A stretch of DNA of 64,000 bases, taken from positions 1 to 64,000 of the forward strand of contig JBOGVZ010000043.1 of the NCBI GenBank assembly GCA_050692985.1. Direction: 5' to 3'. Position 1 is the first letter of the stretch, and each line of letters opens with the position of its first letter. Source of the stretch: JBOGVZ01 sp050692985. Its GTDB lineage: Bacteria; Actinomycetota; UBA4738; CALAEC01. The translations under genes and the position numbers were made by a program. Under the pieces are notes generated by a model, which saw nothing but the letters and a program-made list of their open reading frames with translations, was not told the origin of the DNA and did not search any database. This document shows positions 31,659-40,622 of the stretch, piece after piece.

Positions 31659-32669
31659 ATGCCTGGAGGGAACGGCTCCGCTCCCGACCGCCAGCGGGCG
31701 GCCCGCCCGGCGGCCATCTGGGGAGCCCTGGCCGCGGTGTACGTGGTGTGGGGATCCACCTACCTGGCCATCCGGGTGGCCGTGGAGACGCTTCCACCGC
31801 TGCTCATGGCCTCGGTCCGCTTCCTGATCGCCGGCGGGATCCTGTACGCCTGGGCCATCAGCCGGGGGGAACGGGGCGGCGACCGCCCCACCGCGTCTCA
31901 GTGGCGGGCGGCCGCGATCATCGGCACGCCCCTCCTGCTGGGGGGCAACGGCGCCGTGGTGCTGGCCGAGCAGACGGTCCCCTCGGGCATCGCCGCGCTG
32001 CTGGTGGCCACGGTCCCCCTGTGGATGGTGGTGCTGGCCCGTGTGGTGCTGGGCGAGCGGGTGACCTGGCGGGAGAGCCTGGGCATCGCGGTGGGCTTCG
32101 GGGGCATCGTCCTGCTGGTGAGCCCCACCACCGGAGGAGGGTTCGACCCGCTCGGGGTGGGGCTGCTGCTGTTCGCCTCGCTGTCGTGGGCCGCGGGCTC
32201 CCTGTACGCCCGCCGGGCCCCGATGCCGTCCCGCCCGCTGGTGGGCACGGCCATGCAGATGCTCGCCGGCGGCGCGGCCCTGGGCATCGCCGGGATCGCC
32301 GCGGGCGAGGTGGCCGACGTCGACCTGGCGCGGGCCTCGATGGCCTCCCTCCTGGGGCTGGGCTACCTGATCGTGTTCGGGTCGCTCGTGGGCTTCACCG
32401 CATACGTGTGGCTGCTGCGGGTGACCCGCACCTCGCTGGTTTCGACGTACGCCTACGTCAACCCGGTGGTGGCGGTGCTGCTGGGGTGGGCGGTGGTCTC
32501 GGAGCCCCTCACGATCCGGACGCTCGTGGCCGGCGGGGTGATCGTGATCGGCGTGGCCCTGATCGTCAGCGTCCGCGCCCGCCGCCCGGCCGAGCGGCCG
32601 GCCGGGGAACCCTCGGGCGAGCCACCGGGCTCCGGGGCCGAGCTCCGGGAGACCCGGGCCCGCTCCTAG
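31659..32669 (+). CDS. EamA/DMT-superfamily exporter
   Basis: A 336-residue protein with ten membrane helices in two EamA repeats (about residues 20-150 and 165-300). Characteristic pieces: VYVVWGSTYLAIRVAVETLPP, then PLLLGGNGAVVLAEQTVPSG, LLVATVPLWMVVLARV, and in the second repeat FTAYVWLLRVT with STYAYVNPVVAVLLGW. The family exports amino acids, nucleosides or drugs; with the divergent Lrp-type gene an amino acid or metabolite efflux role is likely. Its stop overlaps the convergent LLM gene by 4 bases. Confidence 0.85.
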   Translation: MPGGNGSAPDRQRAARPAAIWGALAAVYVVWGSTYLAIRVAVETLPPLLMASVRFLIAGGILYAWAISRGERGGDRPTASQWRAAAIIGTPLLLGGNGAVVLAEQTVPSGIAALLVATVPLWMVVLARVVLGERVTWRESLGIAVGFGGIVLLVSPTTGGGFDPLGVGLLLFASLSWAAGSLYARRAPMPSRPLVGTAMQMLAGGAALGIAGIAAGEVADVDLARASMASLLGLGYLIVFGSLVGFTAYVWLLRVTRTSLVSTYAYVNPVVAVLLGWAVVSEPLTIRTLVAGGVIVIGVALIVSVRARRPAERPAGEPSGEPPGSGAELRETRARS

Positions 32670-33595
32670 TCCAGGAGCGGGGCCACCTCCGCGGCGAACC
32701 ACTCCATCGTCCGGACCATCTCCGGCGGGATCATCGCCAGGTCGAACACCATCAGCGAGATCCCCTGCGCACCGAACCGGCCGATCTCATCGGCGATCTC
32801 GCTCGGGGAGCCCTGGACCGCCCGGCGGTCCGGGAGGAAGTTCGTGACCTCGAACGGGGGCAGCAGGCCGCGGCGGACCGACAGGGTGAGCTCGGCGGGG
32901 TCGCGGCCCACCTCGTCCCCCAGCCGTCCCAGCGTCTGGAGGATCCCCGGCAGGTCCCCCAGGAAGATCTCGAACCCCAGCCAGCCGTCGCCGAGCGTCA
33001 GGGCCCGGCGGAGTCCCGGCTCCTCGTTCCCGCCGACGTAGACCGGCGGTCCCCCCGCGGTGGCCGGGGCGGTGGCCAGGGCCAGGTCGCGGACCTGGAC
33101 GAACCGGCCCTCGAAGGTGGCGGGCCCACCGTCCCACAGCGCCCGCATGGCCCGCAGGTACTCGTCCGTGCGGGCGCCTCGCTCCCGCTTCGGCACCCCC
33201 AGGGCCTCGAACTCCTCGTCCATCCACCCCACGCCGACGCCCAGGATCACCCGCCCCTCCGACAGGCGGTCGAGCGAGGCCATCTCGTTGGCCAGCACCA
33301 GGGGGTTGCGGTAGGGGAGCACCAGCACGCTGGTGCCGACGACGATGCGCTCGGTCACCCCGGCCACGAACCCCATGACCGCCACCGGGTCCAGCCACAT
33401 CATCCCCGGCGAGAAGGCCAGCTCCGTGGTGGATCGCGGGTAGGGGTACCGGCTGGTGCGGTTCGCCGGCAGTCCCACGTGGTCGGTGGTCCACACCGAG
33501 TGGAACCCCAGCCGCTCGGCGGCCCGGGTGACCTCCAGCACGAACTCGCGGTCCGGGGCCGGCCCCACCGAGGGCAGCGAGAACCCGATGTCCAC
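32666..33595 (-). CDS. LLM-class F420-dependent oxidoreductase (309 aa)
   Basis: A second luciferase-like TIM barrel, distinct from 29972-31006. Features: IGFSLPSVG start, VWTTDHVGLPANRT, VVGTSVLVLPYRNPLVLANEMASLD, ILGVGVGWMDEEFEALG and VYVGGNEEPGLRRA. The C-terminal half has the ITR family pattern GFEIFLGDLPGI. GTG 33595 follows -10 TAGGCT by seven bases. Divergent from the amidase gene by 47 bases; whether the two share substrates is unknown. Confidence 0.85.
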   Translation of the reverse strand: MDIGFSLPSVGPAPDREFVLEVTRAAERLGFHSVWTTDHVGLPANRTSRYPYPRSTTELAFSPGMMWLDPVAVMGFVAGVTERIVVGTSVLVLPYRNPLVLANEMASLDRLSEGRVILGVGVGWMDEEFEALGVPKRERGARTDEYLRAMRALWDGGPATFEGRFVQVRDLALATAPATAGGPPVYVGGNEEPGLRRALTLGDGWLGFEIFLGDLPGILQTLGRLGDEVGRDPAELTLSVRRGLLPPFEVTNFLPDRRAVQGSPSEIADEIGRFGAQGISLMVFDLAMIPPEMVRTMEWFAAEVAPLLD

Positions 33596-33602
33596 GGCCG
33601 CA

Positions 33603-33635
33603 AGCCTACCGGTGCTCCCCGGGGGGCGGTACGCT
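33603..33635. promoter_or_regulatory. Divergent leaderless promoters: LLM oxidoreductase and amidase
   Basis: Minus -10 TAGGCT (33608 to 33603) ends 7 bases before GTG 33595; plus -10 TACGCT (33630-33635) ends 7 bases before GTG 33643. The two genes start only 47 bases apart. Confidence 0.55.
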
Positions 33636-33642
33636 CGCGGCC

Positions 33643-34983
33643 GTGGAGACCGCGGCGGAGATGGCCCGGGCGGTCCGGGACGGCCGGGCGTCCCCGGTCG
33701 AGCTGGCCGAGGAGGCGATCCGCCGGGCCGAGCGGTGGCAGCCGGTCACGGACGCGTTCAGCCACCTGCATCCGGAGGATGCCCTGGAGGAGGCCGGCCG
33801 TCGGGCAGACGAGGTGGCCGTGGGTGGCGAGCTGGGGCCCCTCCACGGCGTCCCCGTGGCGGTGAAGGACCTGTTCGACGTGGCCGGGTGGGAGACCACC
33901 GGATGCTGCCGCGCCTATGTCGGCACGGTGGCCCTGGCCGATGCGGATGCGGTCCGCCGCCTCCGCGCGGCCGGTGCGGTGATCGTGGGTAAGACCAACC
34001 AGCACGAGCTGGCCGCCGGCGGCACCAACCTGGTGTCGGCCTGCGGGCCGACCCGCAACCCGTGGGACCCTGGACGGATGACCGGCGGCTCCAGCGGGGG
34101 CTCCGGCGCCGCGGTGGCCGCCCGGGTGGTGCCCCTTGCGTTGGGGACCGACACCGGCGGCTCGGTGCGCATCCCCGCGTCGTTCTGCGGCACCGTGGGG
34201 CTCAAGCCCACCCACGGCCGCGTGAGCCTGCGAGGGGTGATGCCGCTGGCCCCGTCCATGGACACGGTCGGTCCCCTGTGCGCCACCGCCGGCGACGCCG
34301 CCCTGGCCCTGGAGGTGCTGACCGGGGAGCCCGTGGCGATGCCGCCGCCACAGAGCCTCTCGGTTGGGCTGGTCGGACGATTCGTGGCCCCGGTGCGGGC
34401 GGACGTGGGCCGGGCCGCCGCGGATGGCGCCCGGGTCCTAGGGGAGGCGGGCGTCCCCGTGAGGGAGATCGAGGAGGGCCCGGCATACGATCCCGAGGAC
34501 TGGGAGCGGCTGGCCTGGCCCGAGCTCTTCGAGGCGCACGGCCACCTCCTGGAGCGCCCCCAGGACCTGGGCGGTCCCACCCGGCGCTTCCTGGAGTACG
34601 GGCGCGACCTGGATCCGGCGGAGCGAGCGGCGGCCGGAACGCGCGCCGCCGCCCTCCGGAGGGCGTTCCTGGACCTCCTCGCCGAGGTCGATGCGCTGCT
34701 GGTCCCGGCCACGCTCTTCCCGGCCCCGGGGATCGAGCGGGCGGAGATGGAGGTCGACGGCCGGCCGGTGGACGTGCTGCGGGGCGCGGTCTCCCTGCTC
34801 ACCCGGCTGGCCAACATGGCCGGCATCCCGGCCGTGGCGTTCCCGGCAGGGTTCTCGGAAGAAGGGCTGCCGCTGGGGCTCCAGCTCCTGGGCCGCCCCG
34901 GCGAGGAGGGGGCGTTGCTCTCGCTGGTGACCGCGTTCCAGGCGGCCACCGACCACCACCTGGGAGCGCCGGCCGGACCCTAG
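33643..34983 (+). CDS. Amidase signature family enzyme
   Basis: A 446-residue amidase with the Ser-cisSer-Lys triad: Lys in PVAVKDLFDVAG, the Gly/Ser signature GGSSGGSGAAVA (cis-Ser) and nucleophile Ser in DTGGSVRIPASFCG. GLKPTHGRVS follows as usual. It resembles GatA-like and stand-alone amidases; there is no gatB or gatC nearby, so it is probably catabolic. The TAG stop forms CTAG, whose complement is the stop of the convergent gene. Confidence 0.85.
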   Translation: METAAEMARAVRDGRASPVELAEEAIRRAERWQPVTDAFSHLHPEDALEEAGRRADEVAVGGELGPLHGVPVAVKDLFDVAGWETTGCCRAYVGTVALADADAVRRLRAAGAVIVGKTNQHELAAGGTNLVSACGPTRNPWDPGRMTGGSSGGSGAAVAARVVPLALGTDTGGSVRIPASFCGTVGLKPTHGRVSLRGVMPLAPSMDTVGPLCATAGDAALALEVLTGEPVAMPPPQSLSVGLVGRFVAPVRADVGRAAADGARVLGEAGVPVREIEEGPAYDPEDWERLAWPELFEAHGHLLERPQDLGGPTRRFLEYGRDLDPAERAAAGTRAAALRRAFLDLLAEVDALLVPATLFPAPGIERAEMEVDGRPVDVLRGAVSLLTRLANMAGIPAVAFPAGFSEEGLPLGLQLLGRPGEEGALLSLVTAFQAATDHHLGAPAGP

Positions 34984-35333
34984 CTCCGGGTCGAGGGTGG
35001 GGGACCGCCGCCGGTCGCCGGGCCGCCGCGGCCTCCCGGCCCACCGCGGCCCCCGGGACCACCACGGCCTCCGGGTCCCCCCCGGCCGCCCGGCGGGCCC
35101 CGGCGGTCGCGCCGAGGGGGCGGCTCCGGCTTCGTGCGCAGCGGGGGCAGCTTTCGGGTCGCGCCCTCGCGCTCGAAGCGGATCTTCACGGCGTCGGCTC
35201 CGGCAGACTCCCGGGCCATCTCGTGCCAGCCCTCGCGCAGGAGGTGCTTGCGGCGGCCCTCGGCGGTCTTGCGGAGCTTGTCGCGCCCCGGCGCCTTCAG
35301 GAAGAACATCTCGTGGAGGATCTCTCGCGACAT
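34980..35333 (-). CDS. Basic protein with RGG/GGP-repeat tail
   Basis: A 117-residue basic protein. The N-terminal half (1-70) is charged and helical, with SREILHEMFFLKAPGRDKLRK and LLREGWHEMARE. The C-terminal 40 residues are a low-complexity GGRGGP repeat of about four and a half units (DNA period 18, around 35020-35095). Such RGG-like tails bind RNA or mediate condensation. No family recognised. GGAG precedes ATG 35333 by six bases. Shares the palindromic CTAG stop with the amidase gene. Confidence 0.55.
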   Translation of the reverse strand: MSREILHEMFFLKAPGRDKLRKTAEGRRKHLLREGWHEMARESAGADAVKIRFEREGATRKLPPLRTKPEPPPRRDRRGPPGGRGGPGGRGGPGGRGGPGGRGGPATGGGPPPSTRS

Positions 35334-35417
35334 CGCATTCTCCGGGGCCGGACGGCCCCACGGCCGGTCACTGTAGCACGCGATACGGAACCTCGACGGC
35401 GTGGCAGGATGCCCTCC

Positions 35418-36347
35418 ATGCGTCCGCCTCGCGGTGGTGCCCGGGAGCCGATCGGTGGCCTGTTCGTGGCCCTGGCCGCGGTGCAGTTCGGCGGGGTGGT
35501 GGTCCTCGGCAAGATCGTCGGTGAGCGCGGCCTGCCGGTGCCGTCGATGCTGGCCGTGCGCTTCGCGGTGGCCGCCGCCATCCTGGCCGTGGTGCTGGCC
35601 GCGGCCCGCCAGCCCCTTCGGCCGGCCGGCGGCGAGGGATGGCGTCTGGCGCTTCTGGGAGCGGTTGGCTACGCGGTGGAATCGGCGCTGTTCTTCCTGG
35701 CCCTGGCCCGGGGCACGGCCGCCGCCGTCACGCTGCTGTTCTTCACCTACCCGGTGTGGGTGGCGCTGCTGTCGGCGGTGGTGGGGATGGGGTTGCCCGG
35801 CTGGCTGGTCGGGGGTTCGCTGGTGGCCGCCGTGGCCGGCGCCTCGCTGGTGGTGGGGACCACCGGCGGCCTGGCCGTCACCGGCCTGGGCATCCTGTTC
35901 GCGCTGGCCGCGGCGGTGACGTTCTCCTTCTATCTGATCGGGGCGGATGCGTGGATCCGGAGGACGTCCTCCCTCGCCTCGGCGATGTGGATCGGCGCTA
36001 CCGCGGCCGCCGCCCTGGCGGCCTTCTCGGTGGCCAGCGGCCGGGGCCGGCTCCCGGGGGGCGCGGCGGAGTGGCTGCCGGTGGCCGGGATGGGGCTGCT
36101 GACCTCCGGGGCGTTCTTCTGCCTGTTCCTGGGGTTGCGACGCCTGGGGGCGGTGCGGACCTCGATCGTGGCGGCCCTGGAGCCGGTGTCCACCGCGCTG
36201 CTGGCCCTGGCGGTCCTGGGCGAGACCCTGCCCCCGGGGGTCATCGGAGGGGGCCTGCTGATCCTGGCCGGGGCCATCGCGGCCAGCCTGGCCCGGGAGG
36301 CCCGCGAGCCCGAGCCGCCCGAGGCCGCCACCCCCGGCGGCCCCTAG
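35418..36347 (+). CDS. EamA/DMT-superfamily transporter
   Basis: A 309-residue ten-helix exporter, second of its family here. Motifs: GGVVVLGKIVGERGLPVPSM, LFFLALARGTAAAVTLLFFTYPVWVALL in the first repeat, and AFFCLFLGLRRLGAVRTSIVAALEPVSTALLA in the second, the usual EamA endpoint. ATG 35418 is preferred over ATG 35409 because CAGGAT (35405-35410) is a -10-like hexamer 7 bases before it. The substrate is unknown. Confidence 0.85.
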   Translation: MRPPRGGAREPIGGLFVALAAVQFGGVVVLGKIVGERGLPVPSMLAVRFAVAAAILAVVLAAARQPLRPAGGEGWRLALLGAVGYAVESALFFLALARGTAAAVTLLFFTYPVWVALLSAVVGMGLPGWLVGGSLVAAVAGASLVVGTTGGLAVTGLGILFALAAAVTFSFYLIGADAWIRRTSSLASAMWIGATAAAALAAFSVASGRGRLPGGAAEWLPVAGMGLLTSGAFFCLFLGLRRLGAVRTSIVAALEPVSTALLALAVLGETLPPGVIGGGLLILAGAIAASLAREAREPEPPEAATPGGP

Positions 36348-36447
36348 CTCGAGGCCACCACGGAGCTATCGGAGGGAGCGGTGACTGGCCCCCGCCGGGC
36401 CCGTCGTGGAACACTTCGGGGAAACGACGTGGAGGGAGGCTGGACCG

Positions 36448-36837
36448 ATGGACCCGGGTCGACTGAAGACCATCCCGCTGTTCGCGGAGCTGTCCGAGGA
36501 CGAGCGCCAGCAGATCGCCAGGTGGGCCGACGAGGTGGACATCCGGGAGGGGGAGCACCTGGTGCACCAGGGCGCGTTCGCCCACGAGTTCTTCGTCATC
36601 CTGGAGGGCACCGCCGAGGTCACCAAGGACGGCAAGCACCTCACCGAGCTGGGGCCGGGCGACTTCTTCGGAGAGATCGCCCTGCTGGAGGAGGAGCGCA
36701 GGACGGCGTCCGTGACGGCCAAGACGCCGATGAAGGTCGTGGTGATGTTCGGGCGGGACTTCCGGCAGATGGACCAGCAGATGCCCCACGTGGCCCAGAA
36801 GATCCAGCAGACCCTGGAGGAACGCATCCAGCGGTGA
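36448..36837 (+). CDS. Cyclic nucleotide-binding domain protein
   Basis: A 129-residue single cNMP-binding domain: LFAELSEDERQQIARWAD start, beta-roll with REGEHLVHQGAFAHEFFVILEGTAEVTKDG, the phosphate-binding cassette GDFFGEIALLEEERRTASV with FGE and the Arg, and a C-terminal helix. No DNA-binding or transport domain is attached, so it may act as a regulatory partner. ATG 36448 has GGAGGGAGG eight bases upstream; an earlier in-frame ATG at 36406 lacks a site. Confidence 0.85.
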   Translation: MDPGRLKTIPLFAELSEDERQQIARWADEVDIREGEHLVHQGAFAHEFFVILEGTAEVTKDGKHLTELGPGDFFGEIALLEEERRTASVTAKTPMKVVVMFGRDFRQMDQQMPHVAQKIQQTLEERIQR

Positions 36838-36852
36838 GCGGGCCGCGGCCCG

Positions 36853-38532
36853 CTACATCACGTCCAGCGCGCTGAGGTTGCGCATGAGCTCGCTCATGGC
36901 CTCGGGGTCGCACAGCACGTTGACCACGGCGGGGACGCCCGCCTCCACCGCCCGCTCCAGCGCCGGGGTCACCTCGTCCGAGCGCTCCACGGTCTCGCCG
37001 TGGCCGCCCATGGCCCGGGCCACCAGGTCGTAGCGCATCTCGGACAGGATGCTGCCCACGTCGGCCTCCCGGCCGTACATGGCCCGCTGCTCGTGGCGCA
37101 CGTCCCCCCACCCACCGTTGTTCACGACCACCACGACCACGGGCAACCGGTGGCGGGCGCAGGTGTCGAGCTCCATGGCGGTCAGGCCGAAGGCGCCGTC
37201 GCCGGTGAACAGGAACGCGGGCTCGTCGGGACGGGCGGCCTTGGCCGCCAGGGCGAACGGCAGCCCCACGCCGAGCGTGCCCAGGGCCGAGCCCGTGGAG
37301 GCGTGCCGCCCGGGCCCCGACGGCGTGGCGAAGGCCAGCCCCCACACCAGGCTGTCGCCGCCGTCGCACGAGAACGTGTGGGGACCGAGGGAGGCGGCGA
37401 ACTCGGCCACTCGGCGGGCCAGCCATCCGGGGTGGACCCGCTCGGAGGTGGCGTCGGCCTGCTCCTCCCACGACCGCCGGCTGGTGGCGGCGCCGTCGCG
37501 GGCCCTGTCCGTCCACTCGGCGAAGCGGTCGAGGGGCGCGTTCCACGCCTCGGTGGCCGCTTCGAGGAACGCGCGCACGTCCGAGGCCACCGCCAGCTCG
37601 GGGCGGCGGTTGCCTCCGATCCCCTCCGGCCGGATGTCGACCTGGATCACCGAGCGCCCGGCGGGGAACAGCGGCAGGCCCCCGTAGACCAGGTTGGCGT
37701 TGAACGCCGAGCCCAGCACCAGGGCCACGTCGGCGCTGGCTAGGGCGATGCCGCCGTGGATCAACCCGCCCAGGCACTGCGGGTGGTCGTCGGGCAGCAG
37801 CCCCCGAGCTGAGCTGGTGGTGGTCACGGGGATCCCCGTGCGCTCGGCGAACGCGGCCAGGGCGTCCCCGGCACCCGACCAGAAGGCTCCCCCGCCGGCC
37901 AGGACCAGCGGCCGCTCGGCGCCCTCCAGGGCCCGCACCGCTCGCTCCAGGTCGTGGCCCCGGGGGGCCGGGCGCGGTGGATCCTCCGGGTAGCCGAACC
38001 CGGTGGGCCGGTCGGGGACCTGGGCCGTGGCGCCCATGACGTCCTGGGGGATCTCCAGGAAGGCCGGGCCGGGGGCCCCCGAGCCGGCCACGTGGAGGGC
38101 CTCCAGCACGAAGTCGCCGATGCGCTCCGGGTGGAGGCAGGTGCCCTGCCACTTGGTGACGGTGCGGGTGAGCCCGAGCTGGTCCAGGTCCTGCACCGCG
38201 CCGCGGTGGTGCTGGCGGACCCCGGTCTTCCCGGCGATCAGCACCACGGGGGCCCCGAAGGCCTTCGCTTCGGCCAGCCCGGGGACCGCGTTCGTCACGC
38301 CGGGCCCCGCGGTCACCGCGGCCACCGCGGGCCGGCCCGTGGCCAGGGCGTACCCCACGGCAGCCAGGGCCGCTCCCTCCTCGTGGCGGGTGTCGATGAT
38401 GCGGATGCCCTCGCGCCGGGCCCCCTCGAACAGCGGCAGGATGTGCCCCCCGGGGAGCGCGAAGATCGTGTCGATGCCCGCGCCCTTCAGCGTGCGGGCG
38501 GCCACGATGCCGCCGTGGTCGGTCGCCTCCAC
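36853..38532 (-). CDS. Thiamine-diphosphate enzyme, acetolactate synthase / 2-hydroxyacyl-CoA lyase-like
   Basis: A 559-residue ThDP enzyme in the usual PYR-central-PP order. The activating Glu is E51 (RHEEGAALAAVGYA), the ThDP phosphate motif is TGDGAFGLTAMELDT with NNGGWGD (about 450-480). The central domain has LVLAGGGAFWSG. The sequence sits between catalytic acetolactate synthases, oxalyl-CoA decarboxylases and 2-hydroxyacyl-CoA lyases; no regulatory subunit gene is adjacent, which argues against a biosynthetic ilvB. GTG 38532 lies 8 bases after TAGACT. The neighbouring dehydrogenase and ligase genes make a catabolic role plausible. Confidence 0.78.
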   Translation of the reverse strand: MEATDHGGIVAARTLKGAGIDTIFALPGGHILPLFEGARREGIRIIDTRHEEGAALAAVGYALATGRPAVAAVTAGPGVTNAVPGLAEAKAFGAPVVLIAGKTGVRQHHRGAVQDLDQLGLTRTVTKWQGTCLHPERIGDFVLEALHVAGSGAPGPAFLEIPQDVMGATAQVPDRPTGFGYPEDPPRPAPRGHDLERAVRALEGAERPLVLAGGGAFWSGAGDALAAFAERTGIPVTTTSSARGLLPDDHPQCLGGLIHGGIALASADVALVLGSAFNANLVYGGLPLFPAGRSVIQVDIRPEGIGGNRRPELAVASDVRAFLEAATEAWNAPLDRFAEWTDRARDGAATSRRSWEEQADATSERVHPGWLARRVAEFAASLGPHTFSCDGGDSLVWGLAFATPSGPGRHASTGSALGTLGVGLPFALAAKAARPDEPAFLFTGDGAFGLTAMELDTCARHRLPVVVVVVNNGGWGDVRHEQRAMYGREADVGSILSEMRYDLVARAMGGHGETVERSDEVTPALERAVEAGVPAVVNVLCDPEAMSELMRNLSALDVM

Positions 38533-38540
38533 GGGCCGAG

Positions 38541-38599
38541 AGTCTACGTCAGCGCTCGATCGGCCCGCGCATCCGCCGGCGGGTGATCTCTCCTAGGAT
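38541..38599. promoter_or_regulatory. Divergent leaderless promoters: ThDP enzyme and zinc dehydrogenase
   Basis: Minus -10 TAGACT (38546 to 38541) is 8 bases from GTG 38532; plus -10 TAGGAT (38594-38599) is 7 bases from GTG 38607. Confidence 0.5.
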
Positions 38600-38606
38600 G
38601 GCGGCC

Positions 38607-39599
38607 GTGCGTGCGGCGGTGTTCGAGGCCTACCGGACGGTGACGGTCCGGCAGGTCCCCGATCCCCGGCCCGAGCCCGGCGAGGCGCTCCTGACCGTGC
38701 GGTACTGCGGGATCTGCGGCTCCGACCTGTCGCTGTTCAACACCGGGATCATGTCCGGCCCGGACCGGGTGCTGGGCCACGAGATCGTGGCCACGGTGGG
38801 AACGGCGGCCGGTGACCGCAAGCCCGGCGACCGGGTGGTCCCGCTGCCGCTGCGCGGTTGCGGGGCGTGCGAGTGGTGCCGCCGCGGCCACCCCCGGTAC
38901 TGCCTCCAGCCGCTGGACCGCTCCGGGGGGTTCGCCGAGTACCTGACGTTCCCCGCCGACAACCTCGTGCCGGTTCCCGAGGGGCTCGACGACCGGACGG
39001 CCGCGCTGGCGGAGCCCCTGGCGGTGGCCACGCGGGCGGTGCGCCTGGCCGAGGTCGGGCCGGACGACGTCGTGTACGTGTCGGGACTCGGTTCGATCGG
39101 GCTGCTGACCGTGGCCGCCGCCGCGGCCACCGGTGCCCGGGTGGTGGGGGGCGACCCCCGGGAGGACCGGCGGGCCCTCGGCGTGCGGCTCGGGTGTGAG
39201 GACGCCTTCGACCCCACGACGGAGGATCCCTTCTGGAAGATGTTCGCCCACGACCCGCTGGGGCCCCGGGTGGCCATGGAGTGCTCCGGCGTCCCCGCGG
39301 CCGTCCAGCTGGCGCTGAACACGGCCCGCCACGGCGGCGTGGTGGCGCTGCTGGGTATCCCGTTCGAGCCCGCACCGATCATCCCCGCGGTCATGGCGGT
39401 CAAGGAGCTGCGGGCGTTCTCGATCTCCGGGCCCGACAGGGAGGACATCGCCTCGGCCCTGGACCTGCTGACCCGCCGCCCGGAGATCGGCCGGGTGGCC
39501 ACCTCGGTGGTGCCGCTCGAGGGGATCGGGGAGGCCATGGGGCGCCTGGCCGACGGCCAGGGCCACGACGTCAAGGTCCTGGTGGCCCCGGCCGGCTAG
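38607..39599 (+). CDS. Zinc-dependent medium-chain alcohol dehydrogenase
   Basis: A 330-residue MDR enzyme of the sorbitol/threonine dehydrogenase type. Catalytic zinc ligands: Cys in RYCGICGSDLS, His in LGHEIVA and Glu in ALAEPLAVA. The four-Cys structural zinc loop is intact (CGACEWCRRGHPRYC). The Rossmann part has SGLGSIGLLTVAAA. GTG 38607 is chosen on the TAGGAT -10; ATG 38583 and ATG 38598 lie upstream of or within the promoter. The 3' end overlaps the convergent agmatinase-like gene by 29 bases. Confidence 0.85.
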   Translation: MRAAVFEAYRTVTVRQVPDPRPEPGEALLTVRYCGICGSDLSLFNTGIMSGPDRVLGHEIVATVGTAAGDRKPGDRVVPLPLRGCGACEWCRRGHPRYCLQPLDRSGGFAEYLTFPADNLVPVPEGLDDRTAALAEPLAVATRAVRLAEVGPDDVVYVSGLGSIGLLTVAAAAATGARVVGGDPREDRRALGVRLGCEDAFDPTTEDPFWKMFAHDPLGPRVAMECSGVPAAVQLALNTARHGGVVALLGIPFEPAPIIPAVMAVKELRAFSISGPDREDIASALDLLTRRPEIGRVATSVVPLEGIGEAMGRLADGQGHDVKVLVAPAG

Positions 39600-40593
39600 C
39601 GAGGTTGGGGCGCTCCGGACGAGGGTCACGGCCCAGCCGGCGGAGGGCCAGCCCGGACAGCGCCTCCAGGACGACGCGGTTCGCCAGCAGGGCGGTGACC
39701 TCGGCGTGGTCGTACGGCGGTGACACCTCGACCACCTCCATCCCGGCGAAGCCGACCTCCGCCCCGATACGCCGGACCGCCCGGAGGAGCTCGTTCGGGG
39801 TCAGGCCCCCCGGCTCGGGGACCCCCGTTCCGGGTGCCGAGCCCGGGTCCACCACGTCGATGTCCACCGACAGCCACACGTGGTCGGGCTCGGCCGACAG
39901 CCGGATGACGTCGTCCATGACCGCGTCGAAGCCCCGCTCCTCGATCTCGCCCTGGGTGAACCACACCAGCCCCCGCTCACGGGCCCAGGCGAACTCCTCC
40001 GGGCCCGGCCAGTACCCGCGCAGGCCCACCTGCACGATGTGCTCGCCGCGGACCGACCCCTCGTCCACCAGCAGGCGGACCGGCGTGCCGTGGGAGCGGC
40101 GCACCCCGTACAGGGTCTCCGCGTCGTCCGCGTGGGCGTCGAAGTGGATCACCCCCAGGGACCCCGGCCGCAGGTGCTCGGCGGCCGCGCCCGCGTCGGG
40201 GTGGAGGATCGAGTGGTCGCCGCCCAGGACCACGGGCACGGCTCCCGCGCCCATGACGTCGAGCACGGCCCGGCGGATGGCCTCGTGGCTGCGGGCCGGG
40301 TCCGCGGGGACGATCTCCGCGTCGCCGTAGTCCACCACCCGCAGGACCTCGAACGGATCGATGCCGAGCTCCATGTGCGGTCTGGGCGGCGGCGCGCCGC
40401 TGACGTCCGCCTGGCGGATGGCTCGGGGGCCGAACCGGGCGCCGGGGCGGTGCGTGGTGGTCTCGTCGATCGGGGCGCCGACCACGGCCACGTCGGCGCC
40501 CGCCAGGCCGGCGGGGTCGAGCACCAGCGGTGTCCGGGCGAAGGTCAGGCCCACCCCCGCGTAGGACGGCTCCGATCCCCGGTTCACCTCCAT
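39571..40593 (-). CDS. Arginase/agmatinase-family ureohydrolase
   Basis: A 340-residue binuclear-manganese hydrolase. The metal motifs are complete: VVLGGDHSI, HFDAHADDAE and SVDIDVVDPGSAPGTG. The N-terminal GAPIDETTTHRPGARFGPRAIR loop fits the agmatinase/guanidinobutyrase branch rather than arginase. It would release urea from a guanidino compound. ATG 40593 is used because homology starts there; a TACACT -10 lies 11 bases before it, so the leader is only about 5 bases. Confidence 0.85.
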   Translation of the reverse strand: MEVNRGSEPSYAGVGLTFARTPLVLDPAGLAGADVAVVGAPIDETTTHRPGARFGPRAIRQADVSGAPPPRPHMELGIDPFEVLRVVDYGDAEIVPADPARSHEAIRRAVLDVMGAGAVPVVLGGDHSILHPDAGAAAEHLRPGSLGVIHFDAHADDAETLYGVRRSHGTPVRLLVDEGSVRGEHIVQVGLRGYWPGPEEFAWARERGLVWFTQGEIEERGFDAVMDDVIRLSAEPDHVWLSVDIDVVDPGSAPGTGVPEPGGLTPNELLRAVRRIGAEVGFAGMEVVEVSPPYDHAEVTALLANRVVLEALSGLALRRLGRDPRPERPNLASRPGPPGP

Positions 40594-40604
40594 GACAGGG
40601 GCCA

Positions 40605-40614
40605 AGTGTATGCT
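40605..40614. promoter_or_regulatory. Interlocked divergent -10 elements
   Basis: AGTGTATGCT contains TACACT on the minus strand (40610 to 40605) for the ureohydrolase and TATGCT on the plus strand (40609-40614), 8 bases before GTG 40623. The hexamers share two bases, so both promoters cannot be used at once. Confidence 0.55.
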
Positions 40615-40622
40615 CTGTCCCC

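Noticed and set aside
35020..35095. A tandem-repeat array as a CRISPR or iteron cluster
   Set aside because: The repeat is explained by codons for GGRGGP in the basic protein gene; there are no spacers.
38583..38600. ATG 38583 or ATG 38598 as start of the zinc dehydrogenase
   Set aside because: The TAGGAT -10 at 38594-38599 would place the transcript start after both; GTG 38607 also begins the family homology.
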